From assembly GCA_947631705.1 (NCBI GenBank), contig CANRMJ010000005.1:1-59436 (forward strand): 59,436 nucleotides of DNA, written 5' to 3'. The notes below the pieces were generated by a model. It did no database searches. It had not been told where the DNA came from and was given only the letters and a program-made list of their open reading frames with translations. Shown here piece by piece: positions 7,601 through 16,025 of the stretch. The DNA is from an uncultured Clostridia bacterium (lineage in GTDB: Bacteria > Bacillota > Clostridia > Oscillospirales > Acutalibacteraceae). The translations under genes were made by a program, and so were the position numbers. How positions within the stretch are numbered: the first letter of the stretch is position 1; every line of letters begins with the position of its first letter.

Positions 7601-8263
7601 TTATATAAATTTTAAAACATCGTAAATATCTTCTATTATCGGAACATCGGGACGGAGCTCTTCGCCCTTAAACCAGCCCCAATTCATGCGAATTGCTTTC
7701 ATTCCCGCCGAAAGCGCGCCTTTTATATCGTTTAAAGGGTGATCGCCGACATAAACACATTCATCAACGGCAATTCCGAGCTTTTCGGCGGCATAAACAA
7801 ATATTTCGGGTTCGGGCTTTGCAAAAGGCAAATCCCCCGAAACAACAAGTATATCGCAATACGGCATAAGACCGCTCTGCTCCATCTTTTTATGCTGGAG
7901 AACCGACGGACCGTTTGTAATAACGCCCGTCTTAACTCCGCGGAGGCGAAGTTCCTTTAAAAGAGGTACCGACCCTTTGAAAATAACGTTAAAATAGCCG
8001 AACTGTGTGTCATAATGATTTGCAAGCTCGCTTTTTGACGGGGCGTTTTTCCAATTCCACATATCAATAAGCCCCTGATACCACTCCTCACGGTTTACAT
8101 ATCCGCCGTTTCCTGTGTCTACCATATCTTTTTTTCTTTTTATTTTTTCATTTTCGGGCAAGTCAGGCAGGTATTTTTCCATAAATGCGTCCATATATTT
8201 TTCAAACGCCGCCGTTCTGTCCTGAAGAGTTTCATCAAAATCAAATAATACTGCTTTTGTCAT
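7601..8263 (-). CDS. HAD-family hydrolase (YjjG/PGP-like)
   Basis: A 220-aa cytoplasmic phosphatase of the haloacid dehalogenase superfamily. All four motifs are visible: DFDETLQD (motif I, Asp nucleophile near residue 8), VITNGPS (motif II), KPEPEIF (motif III Lys) and VGDHPLNDIKGA (motif IV). The helical cap lies between motifs I and II, as in subfamily I enzymes. Substrate is not predictable; non-canonical nucleotides or small sugar phosphates are typical. Its ATG lies inside the last codons of the upstream ribF gene (23-base overlap), so it is the last gene of the rimP operon and translationally coupled. Confidence 0.85.
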   Translation of the reverse strand: MTKAVLFDFDETLQDRTAAFEKYMDAFMEKYLPDLPENEKIKRKKDMVDTGNGGYVNREEWYQGLIDMWNWKNAPSKSELANHYDTQFGYFNVIFKGSVPLLKELRLRGVKTGVITNGPSVLQHKKMEQSGLMPYCDILVVSGDLPFAKPEPEIFVYAAEKLGIAVDECVYVGDHPLNDIKGALSAGMKAIRMNWGWFKGEELRPDVPIIEDIYDVLKFI

Positions 8264-9056
8264 AATTAAGCTGCTCTTTTAACTCGTTTATGTCTTTAAA
8301 TGTTTTTTCCGGTCTGAGATAATCAATCAGTTCAACAGTTACCGTTTTTCCGTATAAATCTCCGCTGAAATCAAATATATGCGTTTCGGAAAGCGGCTTT
8401 TCAACCTTCCATGTGGGGCGCAGACCTATATTTGTGAATGATTTATATGTTTTTCCGTCAACGGTTGTAAGGCTCTCGTAAACACCGTATTTCGGCACTA
8501 TAAGCCCATCGGGGAAATTCTGATTTATGGTCGGGAATCCTATAGTCCTTCCACGGCGATCGCCCTCCACAACCTCAGCCTCAAATGTATAATTATAACC
8601 CAGCATTTCGTTTGCGGAAGTTATTCTGCCCTCTCCAACCGCTAATCTGATACGGCTTGAGCTTATCGGCAGATTTTCAAATTCCTGCGCCTCAAGAATG
8701 CGAACCCAGACGTCTCTTTTTGCAAGATAACGCCTTAAATCCATTGCCGACCACTTTGCGTCCTTTCCGAAACGGAAGTTAAAACCGCAGAGCAGCAGCT
8801 CCGCGTGAAGCTCGCCAAGCAGGATCTTTTCAATAAATTCCTCGCCGGAAAGATTTTTTATTTTATTGAAATCAGCAAAAATAACATTGGGATAACGTTT
8901 TATAAACAGGCTTTTCTGGAGCAGAGAAAATCTGTTGTTCACACAGTAAATAATAACGTTTTCGGCGCCGGTAACAACCGTTTTGTGGGCAAGATGCATA
9001 CCGTCAAAGCCGCCCAATGCAACCGCTATTCTGTTTTTGTATTCTTCATTCGCCAT
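8241..9056 (-). CDS. ribF: Riboflavin kinase / FAD synthetase
   Basis: A 271-aa bifunctional enzyme converting riboflavin to FMN and then FAD. The N-terminal adenylyltransferase part carries VALGGFDGMHLAHKTVV (a GxFDGxHxxH variant) and ISSSRIRLAVGEG. The C-terminal kinase part carries VVEGDRRGRTIGFPTINQ, VPKYGVYES, FTNIGLRPTW and ETHIFDFSGDLYGK. It is about 35-40 residues shorter than typical RibF, mostly in the N-terminal part, but key residues remain. It starts 3 bases after the truB stop and overlaps the HAD gene. The truB-ribF order is common in Firmicutes. Confidence 0.9.
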   Translation of the reverse strand: MANEEYKNRIAVALGGFDGMHLAHKTVVTGAENVIIYCVNNRFSLLQKSLFIKRYPNVIFADFNKIKNLSGEEFIEKILLGELHAELLLCGFNFRFGKDAKWSAMDLRRYLAKRDVWVRILEAQEFENLPISSSRIRLAVGEGRITSANEMLGYNYTFEAEVVEGDRRGRTIGFPTINQNFPDGLIVPKYGVYESLTTVDGKTYKSFTNIGLRPTWKVEKPLSETHIFDFSGDLYGKTVTVELIDYLRPEKTFKDINELKEQLNYDKSSII

Positions 9057-9059
9057 AAT

Positions 9060-9950
9060 CTATCTTTCTGTAAAAACCCGTTTAACTCTCATCTCGCCGT
9101 TTACGGCCTGACCGAGCCCGAGAAATGCTCCGATCGGGTCATACACGCGATAGATTTCATTTTCAGTAACGGCGCTTTTAATTCTGCACAAATCAAGTGC
9201 GCCGCCGTTTTTAAAGCGCAGGCTCTGGGCACCGCTTACGCTTATTTTATCGTATGCCGCAAGGGCTAAATCAGTTGGCAATAAAATATCGCAAAAACCG
9301 ATATTTTCATCTTTTCTTCTCTGCAATTCTTCAAAAGAAACAGTGTCTTTCAGCGAAAAACCCGCCGCTGCGGTTCGCTCAAGCGCGGTCATAACGGCAC
9401 CGCAGCCGAGAAGTTTTCCCAAATCGTCTATAATAGTCCTTATATATGTACCCTTAGAGCACAGCACCTCTATTGTGTATTCGCCGTTTTCCTCATATAC
9501 AAGCTCAATTCGCCTTATTTCTGCCGTTCTCTCTTTGCGTTCAACCTCTATACCTTTGCGTGCCAATTCATAAAGCCGCTTTCCGTTTACGGAAACAGCG
9601 GAATACATTGGCGGGATCTGCTTTATTTCCCCTCGAAAGTTATTGAGCGCGTTTAAAACATCTTTATAAGACGCGAAAACTTCATATTCTGCTGTTACAT
9701 TTCCCGTTATATCAAGAGTATCCGTTGTTTTACCGAGAATAAAAGACGCGCGGTACTCCTTATCGGATTCCGAAAAATAATCAAGAAATTTTGTTGCGCC
9801 GCCGAGCATGATCGGCAGGACGCCCGTTGCCATCGGATCAAGCGTTCCCATGTGCCCGCACTTTTTTTCGCCTGTGATTCCGCGAAGTTTTGCGCACGCT
9901 CCGAAAGAAGTTATGCCCTTTGGCTTGTTTATACAAATTATGCCTGTCAT
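9060..9950 (-). CDS. truB: tRNA pseudouridine(55) synthase
   Basis: A 296-aa enzyme making pseudouridine 55 in the T loop of tRNAs. MTGIICINKPKGITSF is the standard N-terminus. The catalytic motif is GHMGTLDPMATGVLP, with Asp-38 as nucleophile. KEYRASFILGKTTDTLDITG and SKGTYIRTIIDDLG follow at expected positions. The C-terminal domain is PUA-like and shortened. Its ATG overlaps the nrnA stop by 4 bases, implying coupling. Confidence 0.94.
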   Translation of the reverse strand: MTGIICINKPKGITSFGACAKLRGITGEKKCGHMGTLDPMATGVLPIMLGGATKFLDYFSESDKEYRASFILGKTTDTLDITGNVTAEYEVFASYKDVLNALNNFRGEIKQIPPMYSAVSVNGKRLYELARKGIEVERKERTAEIRRIELVYEENGEYTIEVLCSKGTYIRTIIDDLGKLLGCGAVMTALERTAAAGFSLKDTVSFEELQRRKDENIGFCDILLPTDLALAAYDKISVSGAQSLRFKNGGALDLCRIKSAVTENEIYRVYDPIGAFLGLGQAVNGEMRVKRVFTER

Positions 9951-10900
9951 TTAAGTATTTCTCCGCACTTTTCAACAAGGCGATTTTTCGCTTCCTCAAC
10001 AGAGCAGTTCAATCTGCACGCGGCAGCCTGCGCGTGTCCGCCTCCTCCGAATGATTTCGCAAAATCGGAGGCGTTTATCTTTTCAAATGTGCGAATAGAG
10101 GCTTTGCAGGTTCCGTCGGGCTTTTCACGGATAGTTATTCCTATCTCAACGCCCTCAATTTGGCGCGTAAGCGGCGCAAGCGCCTCTGTTTCCTGCTCGT
10201 TTGAGCCTGTTTTTGCATACATTTCCTGAGTTACCGTGATTATTGCGACCCTGTCGCCGCAGTAAAATTTCATTCCGTCTAACGCAAGTCTTTCAAGATG
10301 CGCGTATGTCTTTGTTTTTGTTTCAAACATAATGCGGTTGATACTGCCGTTATCAGCACCAAGCTCCATTAAATCCGCGGCAATGCGATATGTTGACGGA
10401 GTTGCAGAGGCATAGCGAAAGCAGCCTGTGTCTGTTGAGATTCCCGTGTAAAGGCAGTCCGCAATGTCCTTATCTATTTCAACTCCGAGTTCGCAAATCA
10501 CTCTGTAAACGATCTCACAAGCGGCTGCCGTTTCCTCAAGCAAGAGATATTCCGCGTATTCGGTGTTCGTGCCGTGATGATCTATGCACAGATTTATTTT
10601 GCCGCCGTAGCTCTCCGCAAGGCTGCCCAAAAGATTTTCTGTTGCAACATCAACCGAAACAATATATTCTTCTTTAAAGTTATCGTCATTCAAACCGTTT
10701 TGCATATAGGCGTATTTTGGCGGAACATTATCGGCATTTATAACTCTTGCTCTTTTGCCGCATTTCTGCAAAGCGCGGCAAAGCCCAAATCCGCAGCCCA
10801 AAGTATCGCCGTCCGGGTGGGCATGAGTTAAAATAAGAATATTATTGTGCTCTCTTAAAAGAGCGGCGCATTTCTTAATATCAATCCTCATTTGTTGCAT
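9947..10900 (-). CDS. nrnA: DHH-family nanoRNase / pAp phosphatase
   Basis: A 317-aa phosphodiesterase of the DHH/DHHA1 family that degrades short RNA oligomers and dephosphorylates 3'-phosphoadenosine 5'-phosphate. Motifs: LTHAHPDGDTLGCG (residues about 25-37), VSVDVAT, CIDHHGTN (the DHH motif), STDTGCFRY, and the DHHA1 glycine motif FGGGGHAQAAAC near the C-terminus. No membrane or GGDEF part is present, so this is the short cytoplasmic NrnA form and not GdpP. Its start overlaps the rbfA end by 20 bases, as is usual in Firmicutes. Confidence 0.92.
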   Translation of the reverse strand: MQQMRIDIKKCAALLREHNNILILTHAHPDGDTLGCGFGLCRALQKCGKRARVINADNVPPKYAYMQNGLNDDNFKEEYIVSVDVATENLLGSLAESYGGKINLCIDHHGTNTEYAEYLLLEETAAACEIVYRVICELGVEIDKDIADCLYTGISTDTGCFRYASATPSTYRIAADLMELGADNGSINRIMFETKTKTYAHLERLALDGMKFYCGDRVAIITVTQEMYAKTGSNEQETEALAPLTRQIEGVEIGITIREKPDGTCKASIRTFEKINASDFAKSFGGGGHAQAAACRLNCSVEEAKNRLVEKCGEILK

Positions 10901-11231
10901 CCTTCAGTTTTTTAATAACTCCCATACCTTTTTCAATTGAATCATCGGCTATAAAGGTAAGCTCGGGAGCCTTTCTTAAATGGAGATTATTGCCGAGCGC
11001 GCGGCGGATATATCCCTGCGCAGATGCAAGCCCGCTGCACGCTGTTTTGGCTGTTTCAATTCCGTCTATAGCGCTCACATAAACCTTCGCATAGCTTAAA
11101 TCACCGGACACCTTAACGCTTACAACAGTCAGCATTTTCCCCGCTACGCGCGGGTCTTTAAGCTCACGCATAAGAGATATGATCTCGCGCTTGATATCCT
11201 CTGAAATTCTGTCTGTATGAAATCCTGCCAT
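10881..11231 (-). CDS. rbfA: 30S ribosome-binding factor A
   Basis: A 116-aa KH-type protein that binds immature 30S subunits and helps 16S rRNA 5'-end maturation. Recognisable phrases: RISEDIKREIISLMRELKDP, TVVSVKVSGDLSYAKVYVS, and the C-terminal LGNNLHLRKAPELTFIADDS with IEKGMGVIKKL. Length is normal. It follows infB after 2 bases and overlaps nrnA. Confidence 0.94.
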   Translation of the reverse strand: MAGFHTDRISEDIKREIISLMRELKDPRVAGKMLTVVSVKVSGDLSYAKVYVSAIDGIETAKTACSGLASAQGYIRRALGNNLHLRKAPELTFIADDSIEKGMGVIKKLKDATNED

Positions 11232-11233
11232 TT

Positions 11234-13606
11234 TTAATCCCTGTATTCCTCAACAATATAACATTCAAATATGTCTCCTGCTTTGATATCATCCCAGTTT
11301 TCGAGAGAAATACCGCATTCGTAGCCGGAGGACACCTCTTTGACGTCATCCTTAAATCTTTTAAGATTCTTTATATCAGTATCGGCAAGCTGTTTTCCGT
11401 CTCTCACAACGCGAACCTTGCCGTTTCTTTTAACAGTGCCGCTCGTAACAAGCGAACCGGCGATTGTGCCTACGCTTGAAAGGGTGTAAACCTCGCGCAC
11501 CTCAACGGTTCCCGTGTCAACATCTCTGTACTTAACGGAACGCATACCTCTCATTGCGGATTCAATATCCTCTATCAAATCGTAAATAACGTCATACCGT
11601 TTGATTTCTATACCGTCGCGAGCCGCATTATCCGCCGCGTCCTGCTCAACGCCTTGCGCAAACGCAACTATAATGGCGTTAGACGCGTTGGCGAGCATAA
11701 CGTCTGAATCGTTAACAGCGCCAACGGCACCGTGAATAATTTTAACCCTTACCTCATCGTTTTCAATTTTGAGGAGCGACTGCTTTACCGCCTCAACAGA
11801 GCCTTGAACGTCTGCCTTTATAATAATATTGAGTTCCTTGAGAGAGCCTTCTTCAAGAGTGGAGAAAAGCGTGTCAAGCGTAACCTTCTGATAAAGCTTG
11901 AATTCTTCCTCTTTAGCGGCGTTCTTTCTCTGCTCAACAAGTTCCCTTGCAAGACGCTCATCTGAAACGGCGTTAAACTCGTCGCCGCTCATGGGAGCCG
12001 TATCAAGACCCATAATTTCAACGGGAACCGACGGACCCGCATTCTCTAACTTGTTGCCTCTATAATCCGCCATTGCGCGCACTCTGCCTACCGCCGTGCC
12101 GGCAACAACATAATCGCCTAAATGAAGAGTGCCGTTTTGAACAAGGAATGTTGCAACAGGACCTCTGCCCTTATCTATCTTAGCCTCAATAATAACGCCC
12201 TTTGCCGATCTGTCGGGATTGGCTTTAAGTTCGGACATTTCGGAAACGAGCAGAATGGTTTCGAGCAATTTGTCAATTCCCATCTTAGTTTTGGCAGAAA
12301 CGGGCACACATATTACATCTCCGCCCCATTCCTCAGGAACAAGATTATATTCCGTGAGCTGCTCCATAACTCTTGTCGGATTCGCGCCCTCTTTATCCAT
12401 TTTGTTTATTGCAACGATTATTTCTATTCCCGCCGCTTTTGCGTGATTAATAGCCTCAACAGTCTGCGGCATGATACCGTCGTCTGCGGCAACAACCAAC
12501 ACGGCAACGTCTGTTGCCATAGCGCCGCGGGCACGCATTGCCGTAAACGCGGCGTGACCGGGAGTATCAAGAAACGTGATTTTCTGATTGTTTATCTCAA
12601 CCTGATACGCGCCTATGGCCTGCGTGATTCCGCCCGCCTCCGTAGACGTTACATCAGTATCCCGAATCGCGTCAAGAATAGAGGTTTTACCGTGATCAAC
12701 GTGACCCATTACGCATACAACGGGAGGACGAGTAACGGCGTTTTCATCGTCTTCAAGTTCTTCCTCTATAATTCTGTCCTCAATCGTAACTTCAACTTTC
12801 TTTTCAATAGCGGCGCCAAGCTCCGTAGCAACTATTTCCGCCGTGTCAAAATCAATAACTTCATTAACTGTTGCCATAACGCCGAGAGACATCAGCTTTT
12901 TGATTACCTCTGTTGCCGTCATACGAAGAAGAGCCGAAAGCTCTCCAACCGTGATTTCATCGGGAACCTGAATTTTAATCTGCTGTTTTTTCCTCTGCTC
13001 GGCAATTCTGGCAAGACGCTGCTGCTCGGTTTCTTTCTTGGAACGTGCGTGAATGCCTTGCGGCTTTTTCTTTCTGTATTGCTTTGATTTTTGGTTGAGC
13101 TTTTGCTTTTTCTGATAATCGCCCATAGAAGACGCCGGAGCGATATCCTCGTATTTCTGATTGTATTTTTCAAGATCAATATTGTTAAAACGAGTATCTA
13201 TTCGGCGAGCCTCGCCCTTAGTGCGTGCCTGCGGCGTTTGATTTGCCTTTTTCTTCGCCTTTTCCTCGGCACGCTTTGCCGCCTGCTCCGCCATCTGAAG
13301 AATAGCCGCCTGGCTCTCGCGTTTTTTATCCTTTTCGGTGAGCGCTTTTTTAGCAGCCGGCTTTTTCTTTTCTTCATTTTTTTCCTTTTTGGGTTTGGGT
13401 TTCACGGTGTTAAAATAAGCGTCAAAACTTTTAACGCTGTTATCAAGTGTTATTTTATCAAAAAGAATATTGAGTTCATCTTCTTCAAGCACGGTGCCCG
13501 CCTTTTTCGGCGTGCCGCCGCAGTATTCGCTAAGTATTTCGATAATTTCCTTGTTGGTTTTTCCGAAATCCTTTGCAACATCGGAAACTTTAACCTTTAT
13601 TACCAT
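11234..13606 (-). CDS. infB: Translation initiation factor IF-2
   Basis: A 790-aa GTPase that brings fMet-tRNA to the 30S subunit. It has an N-terminal IF2N domain (about 1-55), a long Lys/Ala/Arg-rich linker with predicted coiled coil (about 70-210), a second IF2N-like segment ([22 protein letters not shown]), and the G domain with GHVDHGKTS (301-309), DTPGHAAF and NKMDKEG. Domains II-IV continue to the C-terminus ([18 protein letters not shown]). AGGAGGAATTC lies before the ATG. Long, charged N-terminal regions are normal and variable in this family. Confidence 0.96.
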   Translation of the reverse strand: MVIKVKVSDVAKDFGKTNKEIIEILSEYCGGTPKKAGTVLEEDELNILFDKITLDNSVKSFDAYFNTVKPKPKKEKNEEKKKPAAKKALTEKDKKRESQAAILQMAEQAAKRAEEKAKKKANQTPQARTKGEARRIDTRFNNIDLEKYNQKYEDIAPASSMGDYQKKQKLNQKSKQYRKKKPQGIHARSKKETEQQRLARIAEQRKKQQIKIQVPDEITVGELSALLRMTATEVIKKLMSLGVMATVNEVIDFDTAEIVATELGAAIEKKVEVTIEDRIIEEELEDDENAVTRPPVVCVMGHVDHGKTSILDAIRDTDVTSTEAGGITQAIGAYQVEINNQKITFLDTPGHAAFTAMRARGAMATDVAVLVVAADDGIMPQTVEAINHAKAAGIEIIVAINKMDKEGANPTRVMEQLTEYNLVPEEWGGDVICVPVSAKTKMGIDKLLETILLVSEMSELKANPDRSAKGVIIEAKIDKGRGPVATFLVQNGTLHLGDYVVAGTAVGRVRAMADYRGNKLENAGPSVPVEIMGLDTAPMSGDEFNAVSDERLARELVEQRKNAAKEEEFKLYQKVTLDTLFSTLEEGSLKELNIIIKADVQGSVEAVKQSLLKIENDEVRVKIIHGAVGAVNDSDVMLANASNAIIVAFAQGVEQDAADNAARDGIEIKRYDVIYDLIEDIESAMRGMRSVKYRDVDTGTVEVREVYTLSSVGTIAGSLVTSGTVKRNGKVRVVRDGKQLADTDIKNLKRFKDDVKEVSSGYECGISLENWDDIKAGDIFECYIVEEYRD

Positions 13607-13630
13607 ATATCGAATTCCTCCTGACTCAGT

Positions 13631-13948
13631 TTATGATTTGCTTTCCAAAATTGAAATTATTTTTTTACAAAAATTTTCGTCGTTTACGGTTATAACGCCT
13701 GCCTTGTAACCGCAGGCATAATGGATTTGTGAAATGGTGATTTCGGGCACAAACACGGGAATATCTATGTTGTGCTTTTTATTCAGCACCTCAAATTCAC
13801 GTTTCAACCTTTCGGATGTATCGGAGGCAAAAATAAGCATTTTTGCCTTTTTGCCGACAACGGCTCCAACCGCGGCATCGTGACCCATAGACAATTTCCC
13901 CGCCCTGCGTGCAAGTCCGAGAAAAGAAAACAGCTTATTCGTTTCCAT
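13631..13948 (-). CDS. ylxQ: L7Ae/L30e-family RNA-binding protein (YlxQ)
   Basis: A 105-aa protein of the ribosomal L7Ae/L30e/S12e family. METNKLFSFLGLARRAGKLS is the usual N-terminus, which is why the ATG ending at 13948 is chosen over longer in-frame starts. MGHDAAVGAVVGKKAKMLIF and SDTSERLKREFE follow. Family members bind kink-turn RNA, although the target of YlxQ is not settled. It overlaps the ylxR end by 14 bases and lies 24 bases before infB, the conserved order in Firmicutes. Confidence 0.88.
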   Translation of the reverse strand: METNKLFSFLGLARRAGKLSMGHDAAVGAVVGKKAKMLIFASDTSERLKREFEVLNKKHNIDIPVFVPEITISQIHYACGYKAGVITVNDENFCKKIISILESKS

Positions 13949-14207
13949 CTGCAATCTCTTCTTCCATCTTTTCATAAATATCATCTTCAATTTTCATTGA
14001 AAACGCACGTTCGAGCGCTTTTTTCTTTCTTGCTTTTTTAAGGCACTCAACATTACGGCAGATATATGCCCCGCGCCCGTTTTTCTTTCCCGTTAAATCA
14101 AGGCTTATTTCACCCTCGGGGCTTTTGACCACCCTAACGAGCGAGCGCTTATCAAACATCTCTCCGCAGCCTGTGCACATCCGCTTTATCTCGCGTTTTG
14201 CTTTCAT
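13935..14207 (-). CDS. rnpM: YlxR / RnpM family RNA-binding protein (DUF448)
   Basis: A 90-aa basic protein. RMCTGCGEMFDKRSLVRVV and GRGAYICRNVECLKKARKKK are the defining motifs of YlxR (DUF448), which has been linked to modulation of RNase P and to nucleoid or transcription effects in other Firmicutes. The three Cys of the CxGC and YIC motifs are present. The C-terminal tail is acidic and overlaps the start of ylxQ. The gene sits between nusA and ylxQ as expected. Confidence 0.9.
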   Translation of the reverse strand: MKAKREIKRMCTGCGEMFDKRSLVRVVKSPEGEISLDLTGKKNGRGAYICRNVECLKKARKKKALERAFSMKIEDDIYEKMEEEIADGNE

Positions 14208-14226
14208 TTCGCATCACCAAAATCAA

Positions 14227-15288
14227 TTATTGCTGAACCGTGCCCTCATAAAAGCCCGATTCCGGCTTAATATCTATCTTCCATCCCGTGAGTCTTGCGG
14301 CAAGACGCACATTTTGACCTTTATTTCCGATTGCAAGGCTGAGCTGCGAATCGGGAACGGTTGCGCGGCAGGATTTTGCCGATTCATCAAGAATTTCAAC
14401 TCCGCACACGTCCGAAGGCGCAAGTGACGCCGCTATAAATTCGGAAACGTCTTCGCTGAAATCAACAATATCTATTTTTTCGCCGCCGAGAGCGTCAACA
14501 ATATTTGAAACTCTCTGACCCCTCGGACCTATGCACGCGCCAACTGCGTCAACATCGTCATCCTTACTGAAAACGGCGATTTTTGTTCTTGAACCGGCCT
14601 CGCGCGCAACAGATTTGATTTCGATAGTTCCGTCAAAAATTTCGGGAACCTCCGTTTCAAACAAACGTCTGACAAGTCCGGGATGCGTGCGTGAAATCAT
14701 AATTTTGGGGCCCTTAGTGCCGTCTTTAACATCTACCACAAATATTTTAATTGAATCTCCCTCTGTAAGAACTTCGCCCGGAACCTGCTCGGTTTTCGGC
14801 AAAACGGCTATTGCTTTTCCGATTTCAACGGTAGCGTTGCCCGTAATCGGATCAACACGGCTGATTTTTGCCGTAACAAGCTCCTGATTTTTGCTTTGGA
14901 ATTCGGCAAGCTGCATCCCGCGCTCCGCCTCGCGTATGCCCTGGCGAATAACATGCTTTGCGGTTTGGGCAACAATTCTGCCCAAATCCTTTGTTTTTAT
15001 CGGAATATCAATTGTTTTCCCGATTTTTGCCGATTTACGGATTTTCTGCGCTTCCTCAAGCGTCAGATCCGTATCCTTGTCCTCAACCGTTTCAACAACA
15101 TTTTTGCGGACATAAACCTTGATTTTTTCCTTTTCGGGGTCTATATCGCAGTGAACTATATCCTTGCCGTTGAAATCGTGCTTAGCGGCAACAATAATCG
15201 CTCCCGCGATTTTCTCATAAAGATATTCGGAAGAAATCCCCTTTTCTTCCTCAAGCATTTTTACTGCTTCAAAAAATTCCTTGCTCAT
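14227..15288 (-). CDS. nusA: Transcription termination/antitermination factor NusA
   Basis: A 353-aa protein binding RNA polymerase and RNA. MSKEFFEAVKMLEEEKGISS begins the NTD; an S1 domain covers about residues 125-200 (ELVTAKISRVDPITGNATVE, SRTHPGLVRRLFE); KH1 and KH2 follow (VDAVGACIGPRGQRVSNIVD; DSQLSLAIGNKGQNVRLAAR; WKIDI). The acidic C-terminal repeats of proteobacterial NusA are absent, as normal for Firmicutes. The ATG at 15288 has GGTTGATAGG upstream; a longer frame to 15318 lacks family similarity. The preceding 136-base gap holds hairpins. Confidence 0.94.
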   Translation of the reverse strand: MSKEFFEAVKMLEEEKGISSEYLYEKIAGAIIVAAKHDFNGKDIVHCDIDPEKEKIKVYVRKNVVETVEDKDTDLTLEEAQKIRKSAKIGKTIDIPIKTKDLGRIVAQTAKHVIRQGIREAERGMQLAEFQSKNQELVTAKISRVDPITGNATVEIGKAIAVLPKTEQVPGEVLTEGDSIKIFVVDVKDGTKGPKIMISRTHPGLVRRLFETEVPEIFDGTIEIKSVAREAGSRTKIAVFSKDDDVDAVGACIGPRGQRVSNIVDALGGEKIDIVDFSEDVSEFIAASLAPSDVCGVEILDESAKSCRATVPDSQLSLAIGNKGQNVRLAARLTGWKIDIKPESGFYEGTVQQ

Positions 15289-15424
15289 TTTTCCTATCAA
15301 CCTTTCTTTGCCCCGCAAGCAAAATCCCGCTTGCTTTGGTTTAATTTAATCAGGGCTGAAAGCCCGTAACTCATTGCCCTGCCTGCTAAAAAGCTGCCGC
15401 AGAGGCGGACGATCTTTTGCCCGG
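15289..15424. other. rimP-nusA spacer with several hairpins
   Basis: A 136-base intercistronic gap in an otherwise tightly packed operon. On the plus strand it shows the inverted repeats GGGCTGAAAGCCC, GCAAGCAAAATCCCGCTTGC and GCCGCAGAGGCGG, the last followed by CGATCTTTTGCCC. The order and wording resemble a degraded copy of the dispersed repeat family found at 7521, 48616 and 53542. No coding potential was seen. Confidence 0.5.
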
Positions 15425-15913
15425 TTATAATTCCTTTTTAAAACTTTCCGCGTCAAAATCGTCCAGCTTAACATAAGAAGTTTCTTTTTTATTAACTGTA
15501 ATTTCCCTGCCGTCGCGCAGCTTGAGCGTTATCTCGCCGTTTTCATAGGCTTTAAGTATTCCGCCGAAATCCCTGACGTTGTCTATCGGGCGGATCGTTC
15601 TAAGCATAACGGGATAACCCAAATATTTTTCAAAGTGCCTTTCCTTTTTTAACTCCCTTTCAACTCCGGGAGAGGACACTTCAAGCATATAGCTCTGCGA
15701 TATCGGGTCAGCGTCGTCGAGCGGTTTTGTTACGGCATGAGTCAAATCAACGCAATCGTCTATTGAAACGCCGCCGTCCTTATCAATGAAAATCCTTAAA
15801 TACCAATCCGTACCCTCTTTTGAAAATGTAATATCCCACAATTCAAGAGAAAGCGACTCGGCAATCGGCTTAACGATTTCCTCCACTCGCGCGACAGTAT
15901 TTTTGCCCGCCAT
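15425..15913 (-). CDS. rimP: Ribosome maturation factor RimP
   Basis: A 162-aa protein needed for 30S maturation. MAGKNTVARVEEIVKPIAES is the N-terminus; LELWDITFSKEGTDWYLRIF, DGGVSIDDCVDLTHAVTKPL and YMLEVSSPGVERELKK are diagnostic. The C-terminal SH3-like domain has FGGILKAYENGEITLKL. The ATG at 15913 is preferred; a longer frame to 15967 would run through the UUCG leader hairpin. AGGAGG lies 11 bases upstream of the ATG, a slightly long spacing. It is the first gene of the operon. Confidence 0.93.
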   Translation of the reverse strand: MAGKNTVARVEEIVKPIAESLSLELWDITFSKEGTDWYLRIFIDKDGGVSIDDCVDLTHAVTKPLDDADPISQSYMLEVSSPGVERELKKERHFEKYLGYPVMLRTIRPIDNVRDFGGILKAYENGEITLKLRDGREITVNKKETSYVKLDDFDAESFKKEL

Positions 15914-15941
15914 AAAAACAAAAACCTCCTCACAATGATAA

Positions 15942-15965
15942 GAGAGCGGTTCGAAAACCACTCTC
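15942..15965 (-). promoter_or_regulatory. UUCG-capped hairpin in the rimP leader
   Basis: On the minus strand GAGAGTGGTT, loop TTCG and AACCGCTCTC form a 10-bp stem with one G-U pair, about 28 bases before the rimP ATG. The plus strand would have a C-A mismatch, so the structure is built for the minus-strand RNA. Confidence 0.6.
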
Positions 15966-15991
15966 ACTTTCTCATATTGCTTACGCTGTAT

Positions 15992-16020
15992 AATATAATA
16001 TATAAATTATTTTTTGTCAA
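15992..16020 (-). promoter_or_regulatory. Promoter of the rimP-nusA-infB operon
   Basis: TTGACA (16020-16015), a 17-base AT-rich spacer and TATATT (15997-15992) on the minus strand. The predicted start gives a leader of about 70 nt carrying the UUCG hairpin. Confidence 0.75.
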
Positions 16021-16025
16021 GGGAT

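Noticed and set aside
12122-13087. Long plus-strand frame (321 codons) opposite infB
   Set aside because: It is antisense to the well-supported infB gene; its Arg/Asn/Phe-rich text is the typical mirror of that coding sequence.
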